64,000 nt of DNA, taken from positions 71,586-135,585 of the forward strand of contig JAIQFV010000002.1 in the NCBI GenBank assembly GCA_020073085.1. Reading direction: 5' to 3'. Made by a program: the position numbers and the translations under genes. Positions 25,695 to 34,650 of the stretch are shown here, one piece after another. Origin of the DNA: Terriglobia bacterium (GTDB lineage Bacteria > Acidobacteriota > Terriglobia > JAIQFV01). Within the stretch, counting starts at the first letter, position 1, and the number at the start of each line of letters is the position of its first letter. The notes beneath the pieces are model-generated. The model did not search any database, was not told where the DNA came from, and saw only the letters and a program-made list of their open reading frames with translations.

Positions 25695-27149
25695 ATGAAT
25701 GATCAAGGACAATTGATCGCTGGACGATATCGGCTGCTGAGCCTTCTCGGGGAGGGGGCTTACAGCTCCGCCCATCTGGCCCAGGATACTGCCTTGAGCC
25801 GGCAGGTTATCATAAAAATTGCTACTCAACTGGATGAAACAGGCGCGGCAAAACTTCAAAAAGAGGCAGCGGCCTTGTCGAGAATTCGGCATCCCCGAGT
25901 TGCTCAAATTCTGGATTCCGGCCGCCTGGATGATGGCCGCTGCTACCTGGTCCTCGACTGGATCGAAGGGGACCCCCTCGATAAGATTCTTGTCAGGGGG
26001 ACGCTGACTCTCCCGCAGGCACTCACTTTACTCCGGGCCATCACCGAGGCTCTTGCCGCAGCCCATGCCGTAGGAATCATCCACCGCGATATCAAACCCT
26101 CGAACGTCATCGTACCCGCTGGAACAGATGGACCGGCCTTCTCAGAAGCGTGTCTTGTGGATTTTGGGGCACTGGGGGAGTTGATGCGTCCCTCAGGAGG
26201 TCAGGCCCTGACACAAACGGGGCAGTTTTATGGCACTCCAACCTATATGTCGCCTGAGCAATTGCGCGCTCAACCGCAATCAGCGGCCACGGATGTCTAC
26301 GGCCTGGGCGTGCTGCTTTATGAAATGCTCATTGGATATCCCCCTTTCAACCCAAAGACACAGGACACATTCGCGTTCCTGGTCAAAATCATGAATGAAG
26401 AAGTGTCCATTCCGGCGGAGAAACACATTCCCACCGAGGTGAGTTTGTTTTTGATTCGTTGCCTCAGTAAGAATCCAAGCAAAAGGCCACAGTCAGCCGC
26501 AGAAGTTCTTAGAGAAATCGAAGGCCTTCTTCAAACCAGTGGGATACCGCCGGTTGACATTGAACCACCGAGAGAAGGCCGTCCCGGTACGAGCGAAACG
26601 AGCAGCCGAAATTGGCCTGGTGTGCTTTTGGTTATCGGCATATTAATCGGGGCGCTGGGTGCTGTTGTCCTAGGATGGATGAATCGGGGAAAGTTGTCTG
26701 CCGGCTATGGGATCCTTGCCGGATTATTGATTGGATTGGGAGGACTGGCCCTCAGCTTCTTTGTCCGCAAGTCTCTTGAGCAGCGACGGCCCGAGGTAGA
26801 GCGACAGGCTACTCGAGTGCTGCTGGGAACAAAGGTCCGGAACATTCTGAGCGCCAGCCTTGCCCTGGACGTTGAGGACCTCATTTCAAAATGCCGTCGA
26901 ATCGATGAAAAGATCCTGGGAGAAACGATCGTCAAGATGGTTCGAGAATACGAATCAGCCAAAGAATCAAAGGACAAACAATCCGCCCTGATGAATGTCG
27001 CTCAACTCCTCGAGAAGCTGATGCCTCGCTTATCACCCTGGTACATCCGCCATGAAAAACTCATCGCTTTTCTCATTTCCTTCGTCGGGATTGTTTCAGG
27101 ACTCGTCACCGCAGCGGTCAGCCTCGCCAAGATCATCAAGGCTCCCTGA
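25695..27149 (+). CDS. Membrane-anchored serine/threonine protein kinase
   Basis: 484 residues. A Hanks-type kinase domain spans about 10-275: GEGAYSS loop, Lys in VIIKIA, HRDIKPSN catalytic loop, DFG, SPE and a conserved Arg near 'NPSKRPQSA'. Then two membrane segments (about 312-334 and 340-360), a cytoplasmic helical stretch, and a C-terminal hydrophobic segment (about 452-475). Bacterial Ser/Thr kinases of this layout sense signals through the membrane part, but no ligand domain (PASTA or similar) is present. It is monocistronic; a gene remnant follows. Confidence 0.9.
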   Translation: MNDQGQLIAGRYRLLSLLGEGAYSSAHLAQDTALSRQVIIKIATQLDETGAAKLQKEAAALSRIRHPRVAQILDSGRLDDGRCYLVLDWIEGDPLDKILVRGTLTLPQALTLLRAITEALAAAHAVGIIHRDIKPSNVIVPAGTDGPAFSEACLVDFGALGELMRPSGGQALTQTGQFYGTPTYMSPEQLRAQPQSAATDVYGLGVLLYEMLIGYPPFNPKTQDTFAFLVKIMNEEVSIPAEKHIPTEVSLFLIRCLSKNPSKRPQSAAEVLREIEGLLQTSGIPPVDIEPPREGRPGTSETSSRNWPGVLLVIGILIGALGAVVLGWMNRGKLSAGYGILAGLLIGLGGLALSFFVRKSLEQRRPEVERQATRVLLGTKVRNILSASLALDVEDLISKCRRIDEKILGETIVKMVREYESAKESKDKQSALMNVAQLLEKLMPRLSPWYIRHEKLIAFLISFVGIVSGLVTAAVSLAKIIKAP

Positions 27150-27160
27150 CTCCGAGGGAG

Positions 27161-27424
27161 AGTCCCGAATTCTCTTTCTGGCCGTTCGATGGCTGGGAGA
27201 TCCCAGAGGACCGATCTCTGGTGGCGGAAGTGTACCCGTCGCTTTGGATGCGGCGTTTTCCGACCGAAGATCGCAACAAAGATCAACAGGCCGCCTATGC
27301 GGTGTCGGCATGGCTGCTCCGTGCCGACCCAGATGGCTCTTTGCAGCAATTCCTCAAACCTCCGCTTAAACCGGTGGAATGCGCCGTAGCCCAAATCGAG
27401 GGTTGGATTCTGGGTGTGCTTTGA
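27161..27424 (+). pseudogene. C-terminal remnant of a conserved hypothetical gene
   Basis: The frame from about 27161 to the stop at 27424 encodes 'FWPFDGWEIPEDRSLVAEVYP', then 'DQQAAYAVSAWL' and ends 'VAQIEGWILGVL'. I recognise this as the C-terminal end of a widespread predicted RNase-H-fold-type family. There is no proper start: the family-like sequence begins abruptly after the kinase stop. The N-terminal two-thirds are missing, so this is a remnant. Confidence 0.5.
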
Positions 27425-27846
27425 AAACAAGCGAATTCGAGAAAGGAGATGAATCCAGTGGGGGCCCCCGCCCCACAAGATTCATGAAATTCTCTATCTA
27501 CCCCCCCCCCCCCCACACGGGGGTGGGTCCCTTTTCGATGATCACTGGCCCTTCAGGTGGGTCCTTTTTACATTATCAAAATCACCTTTCCGTGTTCGTG
27601 GGCATCCACAAGGATTTCAGACCCTGGGCTGTTGAAGAAATCCCTTTCAGGGATTTGGCTCATTCAGAATGATAGACCATTAACTTAGTGCCACTCGGTA
27701 TTGTCCCTAACTATTACAAAGGCCTGCCTTACTGTACTTAGCCCTTCTCATGTGCGCTGGGAGGATCCTCTTCCAACCCTCAATTCAAAGCACTTGACTC
27801 ACGGCTAAAACTGTATATCCATGAATATTCACATACTGAAATATTT
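27425..27846. other. Intergenic region before the hydrogenase locus
   Basis: Holds a 37-bp palindrome (27449-27485), a run of 14 C (27501-27514) followed by a G-rich stretch, and AT-rich DNA ahead of rex. No gene seen. Confidence 0.6.
27449..27485. repeat. Imperfect palindrome
   Basis: ATGAATC (27449-27455) pairs with GATTCAT (27479-27485) and GTGGGG with CCCCAC inside, around a GC-rich core. It could terminate kinase-side transcription or be a mobile-element scar. Confidence 0.4.
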
Positions 27847-27860
27847 TTGTTGCAATTAGA

Positions 27861-27876
27861 TGTGAAATTAATCACA
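27861..27876. promoter_or_regulatory. Rex operator
   Basis: TGTGAAATTAATCACA is a perfect inverted repeat (TGTGA, six-base centre, TCACA) and fits the Rex consensus TTGTGAAxxxxTTCACAA apart from the outermost base. It lies 34 bases upstream of the probable rex start. A further palindrome, TGAATATTCA (27822-27831), lies 30 bases upstream. Confidence 0.7.
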
Positions 27877-27909
27877 ATGCTACGAGAGTCACGGAGGAGG
27901 CCAGGTGTT

Positions 27910-28542
27910 GTGAAGATCATATCCCATCGAACAGTCGGCCGGCTTATCCTCTACTCGCGCGCCTTGAAAGATCTCACCGAACAGAATCAAACACATGTGC
28001 ATTCCCACGACCTGGCCAGCCGGGCACGAGTGACCGCCGCCCAGGTGCGCCGAGACCTCATGGTTCTCGGGTACACGGGTACTCCCGCTCATGGTTACGA
28101 AGTTCGAAAACTCAGTGAGCATATTGAGAGCTTCGCGTTCCCTCCCACGGAGCAGCGGGTCGCTTTGGCTGGCGTGGGCAACATCGGGAGGGCCCTGTTG
28201 AAATACTTCTCCGGCCGCCAGCACGCCCTGACGATCGCGGCCTCGTTTGAAAAGAACCCCGAAAAGTACGACCGGCTGATCGGAGGATGTCCCTGCTACT
28301 CGATCGAGAAAGCAGAGAAGGTCATTCGTGACCTGGGGATCACGGTGGGAATCATCGCCGTCCCTGCGGAGGAGGCACAGTTTGTTACCAACCTGTTTGT
28401 GGCTTCGGGGATCCGCGGAATCCTGAATTTTGCCCGCAAGCCGCTTCAGGTTCCTCTTCATGTCTATGTGGAGGACATTGATTTTGCCCTCTCCATGGAC
28501 AAAGTCGCTTATTTCGCACGCCAGTCGCTCAAGTCAGACTGA
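27910..28542 (+). CDS. rex: Redox-sensing transcriptional repressor Rex
   Basis: 210 residues from the GTG at 27910, chosen because GGAGGAGG lies at 27893-27900 and because Rex proteins start with a short segment before 'TVGRLILYSRAL'. ATG 27877 is in frame but lies inside the operator. An N-terminal winged helix (about 1-80, 'VTAAQVRRDLMVLG') is followed by a Rossmann domain with GVGNIGRALL, the NAD(H) site. Rex releases DNA when NADH is high relative to NAD+. It heads the hydrogenase operon and a Rex-type site lies in its own promoter, so it probably controls both itself and hydrogenase. Confidence 0.93.
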   Translation: MKIISHRTVGRLILYSRALKDLTEQNQTHVHSHDLASRARVTAAQVRRDLMVLGYTGTPAHGYEVRKLSEHIESFAFPPTEQRVALAGVGNIGRALLKYFSGRQHALTIAASFEKNPEKYDRLIGGCPCYSIEKAEKVIRDLGITVGIIAVPAEEAQFVTNLFVASGIRGILNFARKPLQVPLHVYVEDIDFALSMDKVAYFARQSLKSD

Positions 28543-28569
28543 GGATCTTTAGACCAAGGAGAACATCGC

Positions 28570-29043
28570 ATGAGTGCCGTCGAGTCTGTTTTGGAAAAGC
28601 ATCCCCGGGCAGGACGTGATGCCCTGATTCCCATCCTCCAGGAAGTGCAGGAGGAACAGGGGTACTTGTCGCGAGAGGCGATCGCCTGCATCAGCAAGCA
28701 TCTCAAACTGCCTACCACCAAGATCTACGGGGTGGCGACCTTCTACAACCAATTCCGATTTCAGCCCAAGGGAAAGTTCCACTTCATGGTCTGCCGCGGC
28801 ACCGCCTGCCATGTCAAGGGATCGGCCCGGGGGCTTGAAATGGCGCAGAAATACTTGAAATTGAAGCCGGGGCAAACCTCTCGAGACCTGCTCTTCAGCC
28901 TGGAGGTGGTCGCCTGCATGGGGGCCTGTGGCCTCTCGCCGGTGGTGAACTTGAATGGCGAGTTTTATGCCAAGGTGACCCCTCAGAAGCTCGTCAAGAT
29001 CATCCATGAATGTCGAGACAGGGAGAACAGGAATGAGCGCTAA
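28570..29043 (+). CDS. hndA: [FeFe] hydrogenase gamma subunit, thioredoxin-like 2Fe-2S protein
   Basis: 157 residues, the NuoE/HndA/HydC fold. The four cluster ligands lie in CRGTAC (about residues 76-81) and CMGAC (about 117-121). The N-terminal helical part 'ALIPILQEVQEEQGYLSREAI' is typical. The subunit passes electrons between the flavin subunit and the catalytic subunit. It begins 27 bases after rex and overlaps the start region of the next gene, consistent with one transcript. Confidence 0.93.
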   Translation: MSAVESVLEKHPRAGRDALIPILQEVQEEQGYLSREAIACISKHLKLPTTKIYGVATFYNQFRFQPKGKFHFMVCRGTACHVKGSARGLEMAQKYLKLKPGQTSRDLLFSLEVVACMGACGLSPVVNLNGEFYAKVTPQKLVKIIHECRDRENRNER

Positions 29044-32000
29044 TTCGGGAGATGTCACGATGAACGCACCGGGTAAGTGCTGGACTGATTTCACAGAACT
29101 CTCAAACGATCTAATGGGAGCACTGAACGCAGCGCCCTTTGCCGACGCTTGCGCCAAGGGGCCTCAGGAGTTGGCCGCTACGCTCTCCGCGTTGCGACGC
29201 GAGGTCGTCTCCAGCCCGGTCATTTTCGTGGGGGCGGGAACCTGTGGGTTAGGGGCGGGCGCGGGCAAGACCCTGGCCTCCATCCGCGAGTTCCTCGGTC
29301 AAAGCAAACTCACCGCTGAGGTGGTCGAGGTCGGGTGCAATGGGATGTGTTCCGATGAGCCCATAGTGGATATTCAGCTCCCCGGTCGCCCCCGAGTGAG
29401 CTTCGGCGGGGTCACGGCGGAGAAGGTGCGGCATTTGCTCGGGGCGATGCTCAAGGAGGGCCGAGTCCCGATGGAGCCGGTTTTGGGCCAGTACCGGGCT
29501 GCTTCCACTCAACCCTGGGAGGGAGTGCCCTTTCTCGATGAGCATCCGTTCTTGAAGCGGCAGGTCCGGGTGGTGCTGGCGTCGAGTGGGATTATCGATC
29601 CCGGAAACATCGCCGAGTACATCGCCCGCGGCGGCTACTCGGCAGCCGCCAAGGTATTGCGCATGCAGACTCCAGACCAGGTGTGTGACCTGGTCGAACG
29701 AAGCGGCCTTCGGGGGCGCGGCGGGGGGGGCTTCCCCACCGGAAAGAAATGGAAATTCGCCCGAGGCGCAGCTGCTGACCAGAAATACCTCATCTGCAAT
29801 GCCGACGAAGGCGATCCCGGGGCGTTCATGGACAGGGCCGTTTGCGAAAGCGATCCGCATCGGCTGTTGGAGGGCATATTGATCGCGGCCTACGCCATTG
29901 GTGCGACCAAGGCCTATATCTACATCCGCGCAGAGTACCCGCTGGCGGTCAAGCGTCTCACGGCGGCCATCGCCCAGGCGCGCGCTCACGGGCTACTCGG
30001 CCAGGACATTTTGAAGAGTGGTGTGGATCTGGACATCCGGCTCAAGATGGGGGCCGGAGCATTTGTTTGTGGAGAAGAGACGGCGCTGATCCACTCCATC
30101 GAGGGCAAGCGTGGGATGCCCCGGCCGCGGCCGCCCTTTCCTGCGGTCCAGGGCCTGTTTGGCAAGCCCACGGTCATCAACAATGTTGAGACGCTGGCGA
30201 ATCTGGCGCTCATTTTGGATCGGGGCGCCGATTGGTACGCCGCGATGGGAACCCAGGGCAGCAAGGGGACGAAGGTATTCGCGCTGTCGGGCATGGTCAG
30301 GCGGACCGGGCTGGTGGAAATCCCCATGGGCACGCCGTTGCGGGAGGTTGTCTTCGACATCGGAGGGGGCATTCCCAACCACAAGCGCTGTAAGGCGGTG
30401 CAGATTGGCGGTCCTTCAGGCGGGTGCGTGCCTGAGTCGCACCTGGACATTCCGACGGACTACGAAGCGTTGAAGAATTTTGGCACCATCATGGGCTCAG
30501 GGGGACTGGTGGTCGTCGATGAGTCTACGTGCATGGTCGATTTCGCCAAGTTTTTCATGGAATTCATTCAGAGCGAGAGTTGTGGAAAGTGTATTCCTTG
30601 TCGGGAAGGCACGCGCCGCATGCTTGAAATTCTCGAGGCGGTGACGCGACCTCGGCATAAAGAAGAGGACTTGGACGCCCTTCTGCGTATGCAGGGGATC
30701 ATGCATCTCCAGAAGCTGGGTGAAACCATCAAGGCGACCAGCTTGTGCGGGCTCGGCCAGACGGCTGCGAATCCCGTACTGAGCACGCTCAAATGGTTCC
30801 GGGACGAGTATGAAGCCCATGTCTACGAGCGCCGCTGCCCATCGGGATCGTGCAAAGAGCTGGTCGGTGCACCGTGTCAGAGCGGATGTCCTGCTGGGAC
30901 GGAGGTGTGGCGCTACGTGGCGCACATCGCTCGCGGAGAGTATGTCGAGGCCTACCGGACCATCCGGGAAGCCAATCCTTTCCCGTCCGCATGCGCGCGT
31001 GTTTGTGACCATCCGTGTGAATCCGTGTGCCGTGCGGGCGCCACGGGAGGACAGCCGATATCCATCCGGGCGCTCAAGCGTTTTGTGGTGGATACGGTGG
31101 ATCCTGCCGACGGGAGATCAATCCCGGCAGTTCGATCTGACGCCGCCCGGATTGCCATCATCGGAGCCGGGCCGGCGGGCCTGACCGCGGCAAACTCCCT
31201 CTCACTGCTCGGGCATTATGTGACGGTGTTTGAACGCGAAGCGCATGCGGGGGGGATGTTAACGTCGGCGATTCCGGCTTATCGTTTGCCTCGCGAGGTG
31301 CTCAACAAAGAGATTGCAGCCTTAATGAATGATCACATCGAGATGCGCTATGGCCAGGCCCTGGGACGCGATTTCACCCTCGACAAGCTGTTTGAAGACG
31401 GTTTCAAGGCTGTCTTTGTGGCGACCGGTTCTCATCGCAGCAAGAAACTTGGATTGCCGGGTGAGGAAGCCGCGGGGATTCTGCCGGGGATAGGATTCCT
31501 CAAGGCGTACAACTTGCAGAACAAGTCGCTGGCCCAGGGACACGTGGGGATCGTCGGCGGTGGAAATTCCGCCATTGATGCGGCTCGTGCGGCCATCCGT
31601 CAATCGGGGGTGGAAAGCGTCACGGTCTACTATCGCCGGTCGCGTCAGGAAATGCCCGCCTATCCCTATGAGATCGAGAGCGGCATCGAGGAAGGCATCG
31701 TGATCGAGGAATTGGTGGCCCCCGTGGCCGTTCACACCAAGGACGGGCGTTTGACGGGCATGCGGTTCGTTCGCAACAAGCTCGGTGAACGCGACGATTC
31801 GGGCCGTCAGAGCCCGGTGGCTGTCCCGGGCACTGAATTCGATGTCAAGCTCGACACCCTGATCGTTGCGATCAGCGAGGAGCCGGAAAGGGCCGGACTC
31901 GAGGGGGTGGGCAAGTCTTCCCGGGGACCGGTTGCCATCAACACCGAGTCGTACACCACGGACCGGCCGGGGGTGTTCGCCGGCGGAGACATTGTGAGCG

Positions 32001-32305
32001 GTCCCAACACGGTGATTGCCGCCATCGCTGCAGGCAAACACGCGGCAACGATGATCGACCGCTATGTGACCGGCAAAGTGATGAAGGTAATTCTCAAGGT
32101 GAAGCTGCCCACGGTGTACGTGGAGCCGGTCGGCACCGGCGATGATGACGGCGCTGAGATTTTTCGGCTGGAGGTCCCCATGCGGCCCGTGGCTCAGCGC
32201 AAGAGATGCTTTGCTGAAGTGGAGATGTGTCCAGCCGAAAAAGACGTGTTGGTGGAAGCACGCCGCTGTTTGCGCTGCGACCTGGACTTTACTCAGCCGA
32301 ATTGA
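29033..32305 (+). CDS. [FeFe] hydrogenase beta subunit: NuoF-type flavoprotein fused to a GltD/NfnB-type oxidoreductase
   Basis: 1090 residues. Domains in order: a thioredoxin-like 2Fe-2S region (about 55-145); NuoF core with the FMN/NADH site 'GLRGRGGGGFPTGKKW' and 'NADEGDPGAFMDR'; an SLBB part; the N3-type 4Fe-4S site (CGKCIPC, then Cys in SLCGLGQTA) near 525-570. A linker then leads to a GltD/NfnB-like half (about 620-1090). That half has its own Cys set (CQSGCPAG ... CDHPCESVC), a FAD Rossmann motif (GAGPAGLTAA) and an NAD(P) motif (GGGNSAIDAA). The C terminus has a further Cys pair (CLRC). HydB/HndC normally ends near residue 600, so the second half is an extra module suggesting a second pyridine-nucleotide partner. 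Confidence 0.92.
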   Translation: MSANSGDVTMNAPGKCWTDFTELSNDLMGALNAAPFADACAKGPQELAATLSALRREVVSSPVIFVGAGTCGLGAGAGKTLASIREFLGQSKLTAEVVEVGCNGMCSDEPIVDIQLPGRPRVSFGGVTAEKVRHLLGAMLKEGRVPMEPVLGQYRAASTQPWEGVPFLDEHPFLKRQVRVVLASSGIIDPGNIAEYIARGGYSAAAKVLRMQTPDQVCDLVERSGLRGRGGGGFPTGKKWKFARGAAADQKYLICNADEGDPGAFMDRAVCESDPHRLLEGILIAAYAIGATKAYIYIRAEYPLAVKRLTAAIAQARAHGLLGQDILKSGVDLDIRLKMGAGAFVCGEETALIHSIEGKRGMPRPRPPFPAVQGLFGKPTVINNVETLANLALILDRGADWYAAMGTQGSKGTKVFALSGMVRRTGLVEIPMGTPLREVVFDIGGGIPNHKRCKAVQIGGPSGGCVPESHLDIPTDYEALKNFGTIMGSGGLVVVDESTCMVDFAKFFMEFIQSESCGKCIPCREGTRRMLEILEAVTRPRHKEEDLDALLRMQGIMHLQKLGETIKATSLCGLGQTAANPVLSTLKWFRDEYEAHVYERRCPSGSCKELVGAPCQSGCPAGTEVWRYVAHIARGEYVEAYRTIREANPFPSACARVCDHPCESVCRAGATGGQPISIRALKRFVVDTVDPADGRSIPAVRSDAARIAIIGAGPAGLTAANSLSLLGHYVTVFEREAHAGGMLTSAIPAYRLPREVLNKEIAALMNDHIEMRYGQALGRDFTLDKLFEDGFKAVFVATGSHRSKKLGLPGEEAAGILPGIGFLKAYNLQNKSLAQGHVGIVGGGNSAIDAARAAIRQSGVESVTVYYRRSRQEMPAYPYEIESGIEEGIVIEELVAPVAVHTKDGRLTGMRFVRNKLGERDDSGRQSPVAVPGTEFDVKLDTLIVAISEEPERAGLEGVGKSSRGPVAINTESYTTDRPGVFAGGDIVSGPNTVIAAIAAGKHAATMIDRYVTGKVMKVILKVKLPTVYVEPVGTGDDDGAEIFRLEVPMRPVAQRKRCFAEVEMCPAEKDVLVEARRCLRCDLDFTQPN

Positions 32306-32393
32306 CCCCGGCCCCCGGCTGCGCGTTGGCCGGCAACTCCGGGCGCACAAAACCTGAACTGCACGCAACGAAGCGGTAACGACCGAGGTGACT

Positions 32394-34115
32394 ATGATCG
32401 AATTGGAAGTGGATGGTCGAAAGATTGAAGCCAAAGAAGGAGAAACCATTCTCTCGGCTTTAAAGCGGGAAGGAATCCAGGTCCCCACCCTGTGCCATCT
32501 GGAAGGGTTGACGCCCAGCGGGGCCTGCCGCCTCTGTGTTGTCGAGCTGGAGGGAATGCCCAACTTCGTGCCCGCGTGTTCATATCCGGTGGCGGCAGGA
32601 GCGCGGATTCGGACGCGCAGCCCGAAGGTGCTGGAGGCGCGCCGCATGATCGTCGAACTGCTGCTGGGCAATCATCCGGACGACTGCCTTTACTGCGCCC
32701 GGAGTGGAAAATGCGATCTGCAGCGGTTGTCTCAGACCCTGGGCATCCAGCAACGGGTGTATCGCGGCAAGCGGATTGTCCGGGAGAAGGATGTTTCCAG
32801 TCCTTCGATTGTGCGCGACCCCGAGAAATGCATTCTCTGTGGTCGATGCGTCCGGGTCTGCGAGGAGATTCAGGGCGTTTCAGCGATCGATTTTGTGGGC
32901 CGGGGTTGCAAGACGTTTATCGGAACCGCATTCGAGCAAGGGCTGAATCTTTCCAGCTGCGTCAACTGTGGGCAGTGCATCCTGGCTTGCCCGACGGGCG
33001 CCTTGACGGAGCATTCCAGTGTACGCGAGGTCATTTCAGCCATTACCGACCCGAACCGGCTGGTGGTAGTCCAGCATGCGCCGGCGGTGTCGGTCAGTCT
33101 GGCGGAGGAGTTCGGACTCGAGGCAGGCCATGATGTCGACGGAAAAATGGTGGCGGCCCTCCGCCGCATCGGGTTTAACCGCGTGTTCGACACTTCATTT
33201 ACAGCCGATCTGACCATCATGGAGGAGGCGTCGGAGTTGGCGGACCGGATCGGACACGGAGGAGTGCTTCCGATGCTGACCAGTTGTTCTCCGGGATGGA
33301 TCAAGTTCGTGGAGCAGTTCTACCCGGACTTCATCCCGAACCTCTCCACCTGCAAGAGTCCGCAGCAGATGATGGGCGCGGTTGTGAAAAGCTTTTTTGC
33401 CCAGCACAAGGGCATCGATCCCTCCCGGATCGTGAGCGTCTCCATCATGCCGTGCACCGCCAAAAAGTTCGAAGCCACCCGCCCGGAAATGGCTCCGAAC
33501 CTCATCCCGGATGTGGACTACGTGCTGACGACCCGGGAGCTGGGTCAGATGCTGCGCATGTTCGGCGTTGATCTGATGGCCATGAATCCCGAGGTGGCCG
33601 ACACGCCGTTCGGCGAGCGCTCTTCCGCCGGGAAGATCTTCGGTGCAAGCGGCGGGGTCATGGAAGCTGCGGTCCGTACCGCCCACTACCTCTTGACCGG
33701 CCAGGAACTGGCCCGGCTGGAGGTTCAGCCCCTGCGCGGCATGAAGGGGGCGAAGGAGATCCACACCAGGATCGGAGAGTTGGAAGTCGGCGCAGCCGTT
33801 GTCAGTGGATTGGGGAATGCCCGCAAGCTGCTGGATCAAGTCCGGGCAGGACGGAAGGATCTCCAGTTTATTGAGGTCATGACCTGTCCGGGCGGATGCA
33901 TCAACGGGGGAGGCCAGCCGATCGGCGCCGATCCGGACGCCATCCGCGCTCGAATGCAGGCGCTCTACAAAATTGACCAGCACGAGGAAATCCGCGTCAG
34001 CCATAAGAACCCGTGGGTGATCCGTCTGTATGACGAATTCCTCGGTAAGCCGCTCGGCGAGACGAGCCATCAGTTGCTTCACACCCATTACGCCGAGCGT
34101 GAAGTTCTGATTTAG
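32394..34115 (+). CDS. hydA: [FeFe] hydrogenase catalytic subunit HydA/HndD type
   Basis: 573 residues. Start at ATG 32394 (GAGG at 32385-32388). N-terminal plant-type 2Fe-2S domain with Cys34, Cys45, Cys48, Cys62; the His-Cys 4Fe-4S domain (HPDDCLYC); a 2x4Fe-4S ferredoxin domain (CILCGRCVRVC, CVNCGQCILAC); then the H-cluster domain. H-cluster motifs: TSCSPGW (residues 296-302), MPCTAKKFE, and EVMTCPGGCINGGGQP. The layout is that of the NAD(P)-linked multimeric enzymes rather than the simple ferredoxin type. The small C-terminal iron-binding domain is present. It catalyses H2 production or oxidation in the cytoplasm. Confidence 0.96.
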   Translation: MIELEVDGRKIEAKEGETILSALKREGIQVPTLCHLEGLTPSGACRLCVVELEGMPNFVPACSYPVAAGARIRTRSPKVLEARRMIVELLLGNHPDDCLYCARSGKCDLQRLSQTLGIQQRVYRGKRIVREKDVSSPSIVRDPEKCILCGRCVRVCEEIQGVSAIDFVGRGCKTFIGTAFEQGLNLSSCVNCGQCILACPTGALTEHSSVREVISAITDPNRLVVVQHAPAVSVSLAEEFGLEAGHDVDGKMVAALRRIGFNRVFDTSFTADLTIMEEASELADRIGHGGVLPMLTSCSPGWIKFVEQFYPDFIPNLSTCKSPQQMMGAVVKSFFAQHKGIDPSRIVSVSIMPCTAKKFEATRPEMAPNLIPDVDYVLTTRELGQMLRMFGVDLMAMNPEVADTPFGERSSAGKIFGASGGVMEAAVRTAHYLLTGQELARLEVQPLRGMKGAKEIHTRIGELEVGAAVVSGLGNARKLLDQVRAGRKDLQFIEVMTCPGGCINGGGQPIGADPDAIRARMQALYKIDQHEEIRVSHKNPWVIRLYDEFLGKPLGETSHQLLHTHYAEREVLI

Positions 34116-34200
34116 AGGCGGGGGGCCGGTCTCTTGGGGAGGCAGCTCGCCCGGGAGTGAGGCCATCCGCTTACGAATTCAAACGATTAAGGGAGTGGTT

Positions 34201-34623
34201 ATGAATGCCAAGAAAAGAATCCTCGTGGTGGACGATGATCCGGACACCCTTGAACAGGTCACAGCGATCCTCTCTGCCGCGGGTTACGAAATCGTGGCGG
34301 CGGAGGGTCGCGTGGCAGCGGAGGAAGCCATGCTGAAGGCCCGGCCCGACCTCGCCATTTTCGATCTGATGATGGAAGAGAAGGATTCCGGGTTCGTCCT
34401 CAGCTACCAGATCAAGAAGCTCTACCCGGACACCCCGGTCATCATGCTGACCTCGGTCACGGGAGCCACGGGACTGTCGTTCGCCACCCAGTACTCGGAG
34501 GCCCAGTCCTGGACCAAAGTGGACAAGATGCTGGACAAGCCGGTCCGCTCCGAACAATTGCAGGCGGAAGTCCGGCGCCTGCTCCATGAGGTCGACGTGG
34601 AGGAGTTTTCCACCCATCCCTAA
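34201..34623 (+). CDS. Single-domain response regulator
   Basis: 140 residues, receiver domain only. Acidic pocket DDD near residue 14, phospho-acceptor Asp in AIFDLMMEE (about 54), conserved Thr/Ser in MLTSV and Lys in LDKPV. The motif 'MMEEKDSGF' and 'KVDKMLDKPVR' at the end differ from CheY, a variant I associate with receivers found next to redox enzymes. No output domain. It starts 85 bases after hydA with GGGAGTGG just upstream, and comes directly before the hydrogenase-like kinase. Confidence 0.88.
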   Translation: MNAKKRILVVDDDPDTLEQVTAILSAAGYEIVAAEGRVAAEEAMLKARPDLAIFDLMMEEKDSGFVLSYQIKKLYPDTPVIMLTSVTGATGLSFATQYSEAQSWTKVDKMLDKPVRSEQLQAEVRRLLHEVDVEEFSTHP

Positions 34624-34650
34624 GGATTTATTCTGGCGAGGCTCAAAAGC

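Noticed and set aside
24346-27149. Fic plus kinase as an antiphage defence pair
   Set aside because: The genes are separately promoted by position, 160 bases apart, with no defence-type neighbour; nothing supports a joint role.
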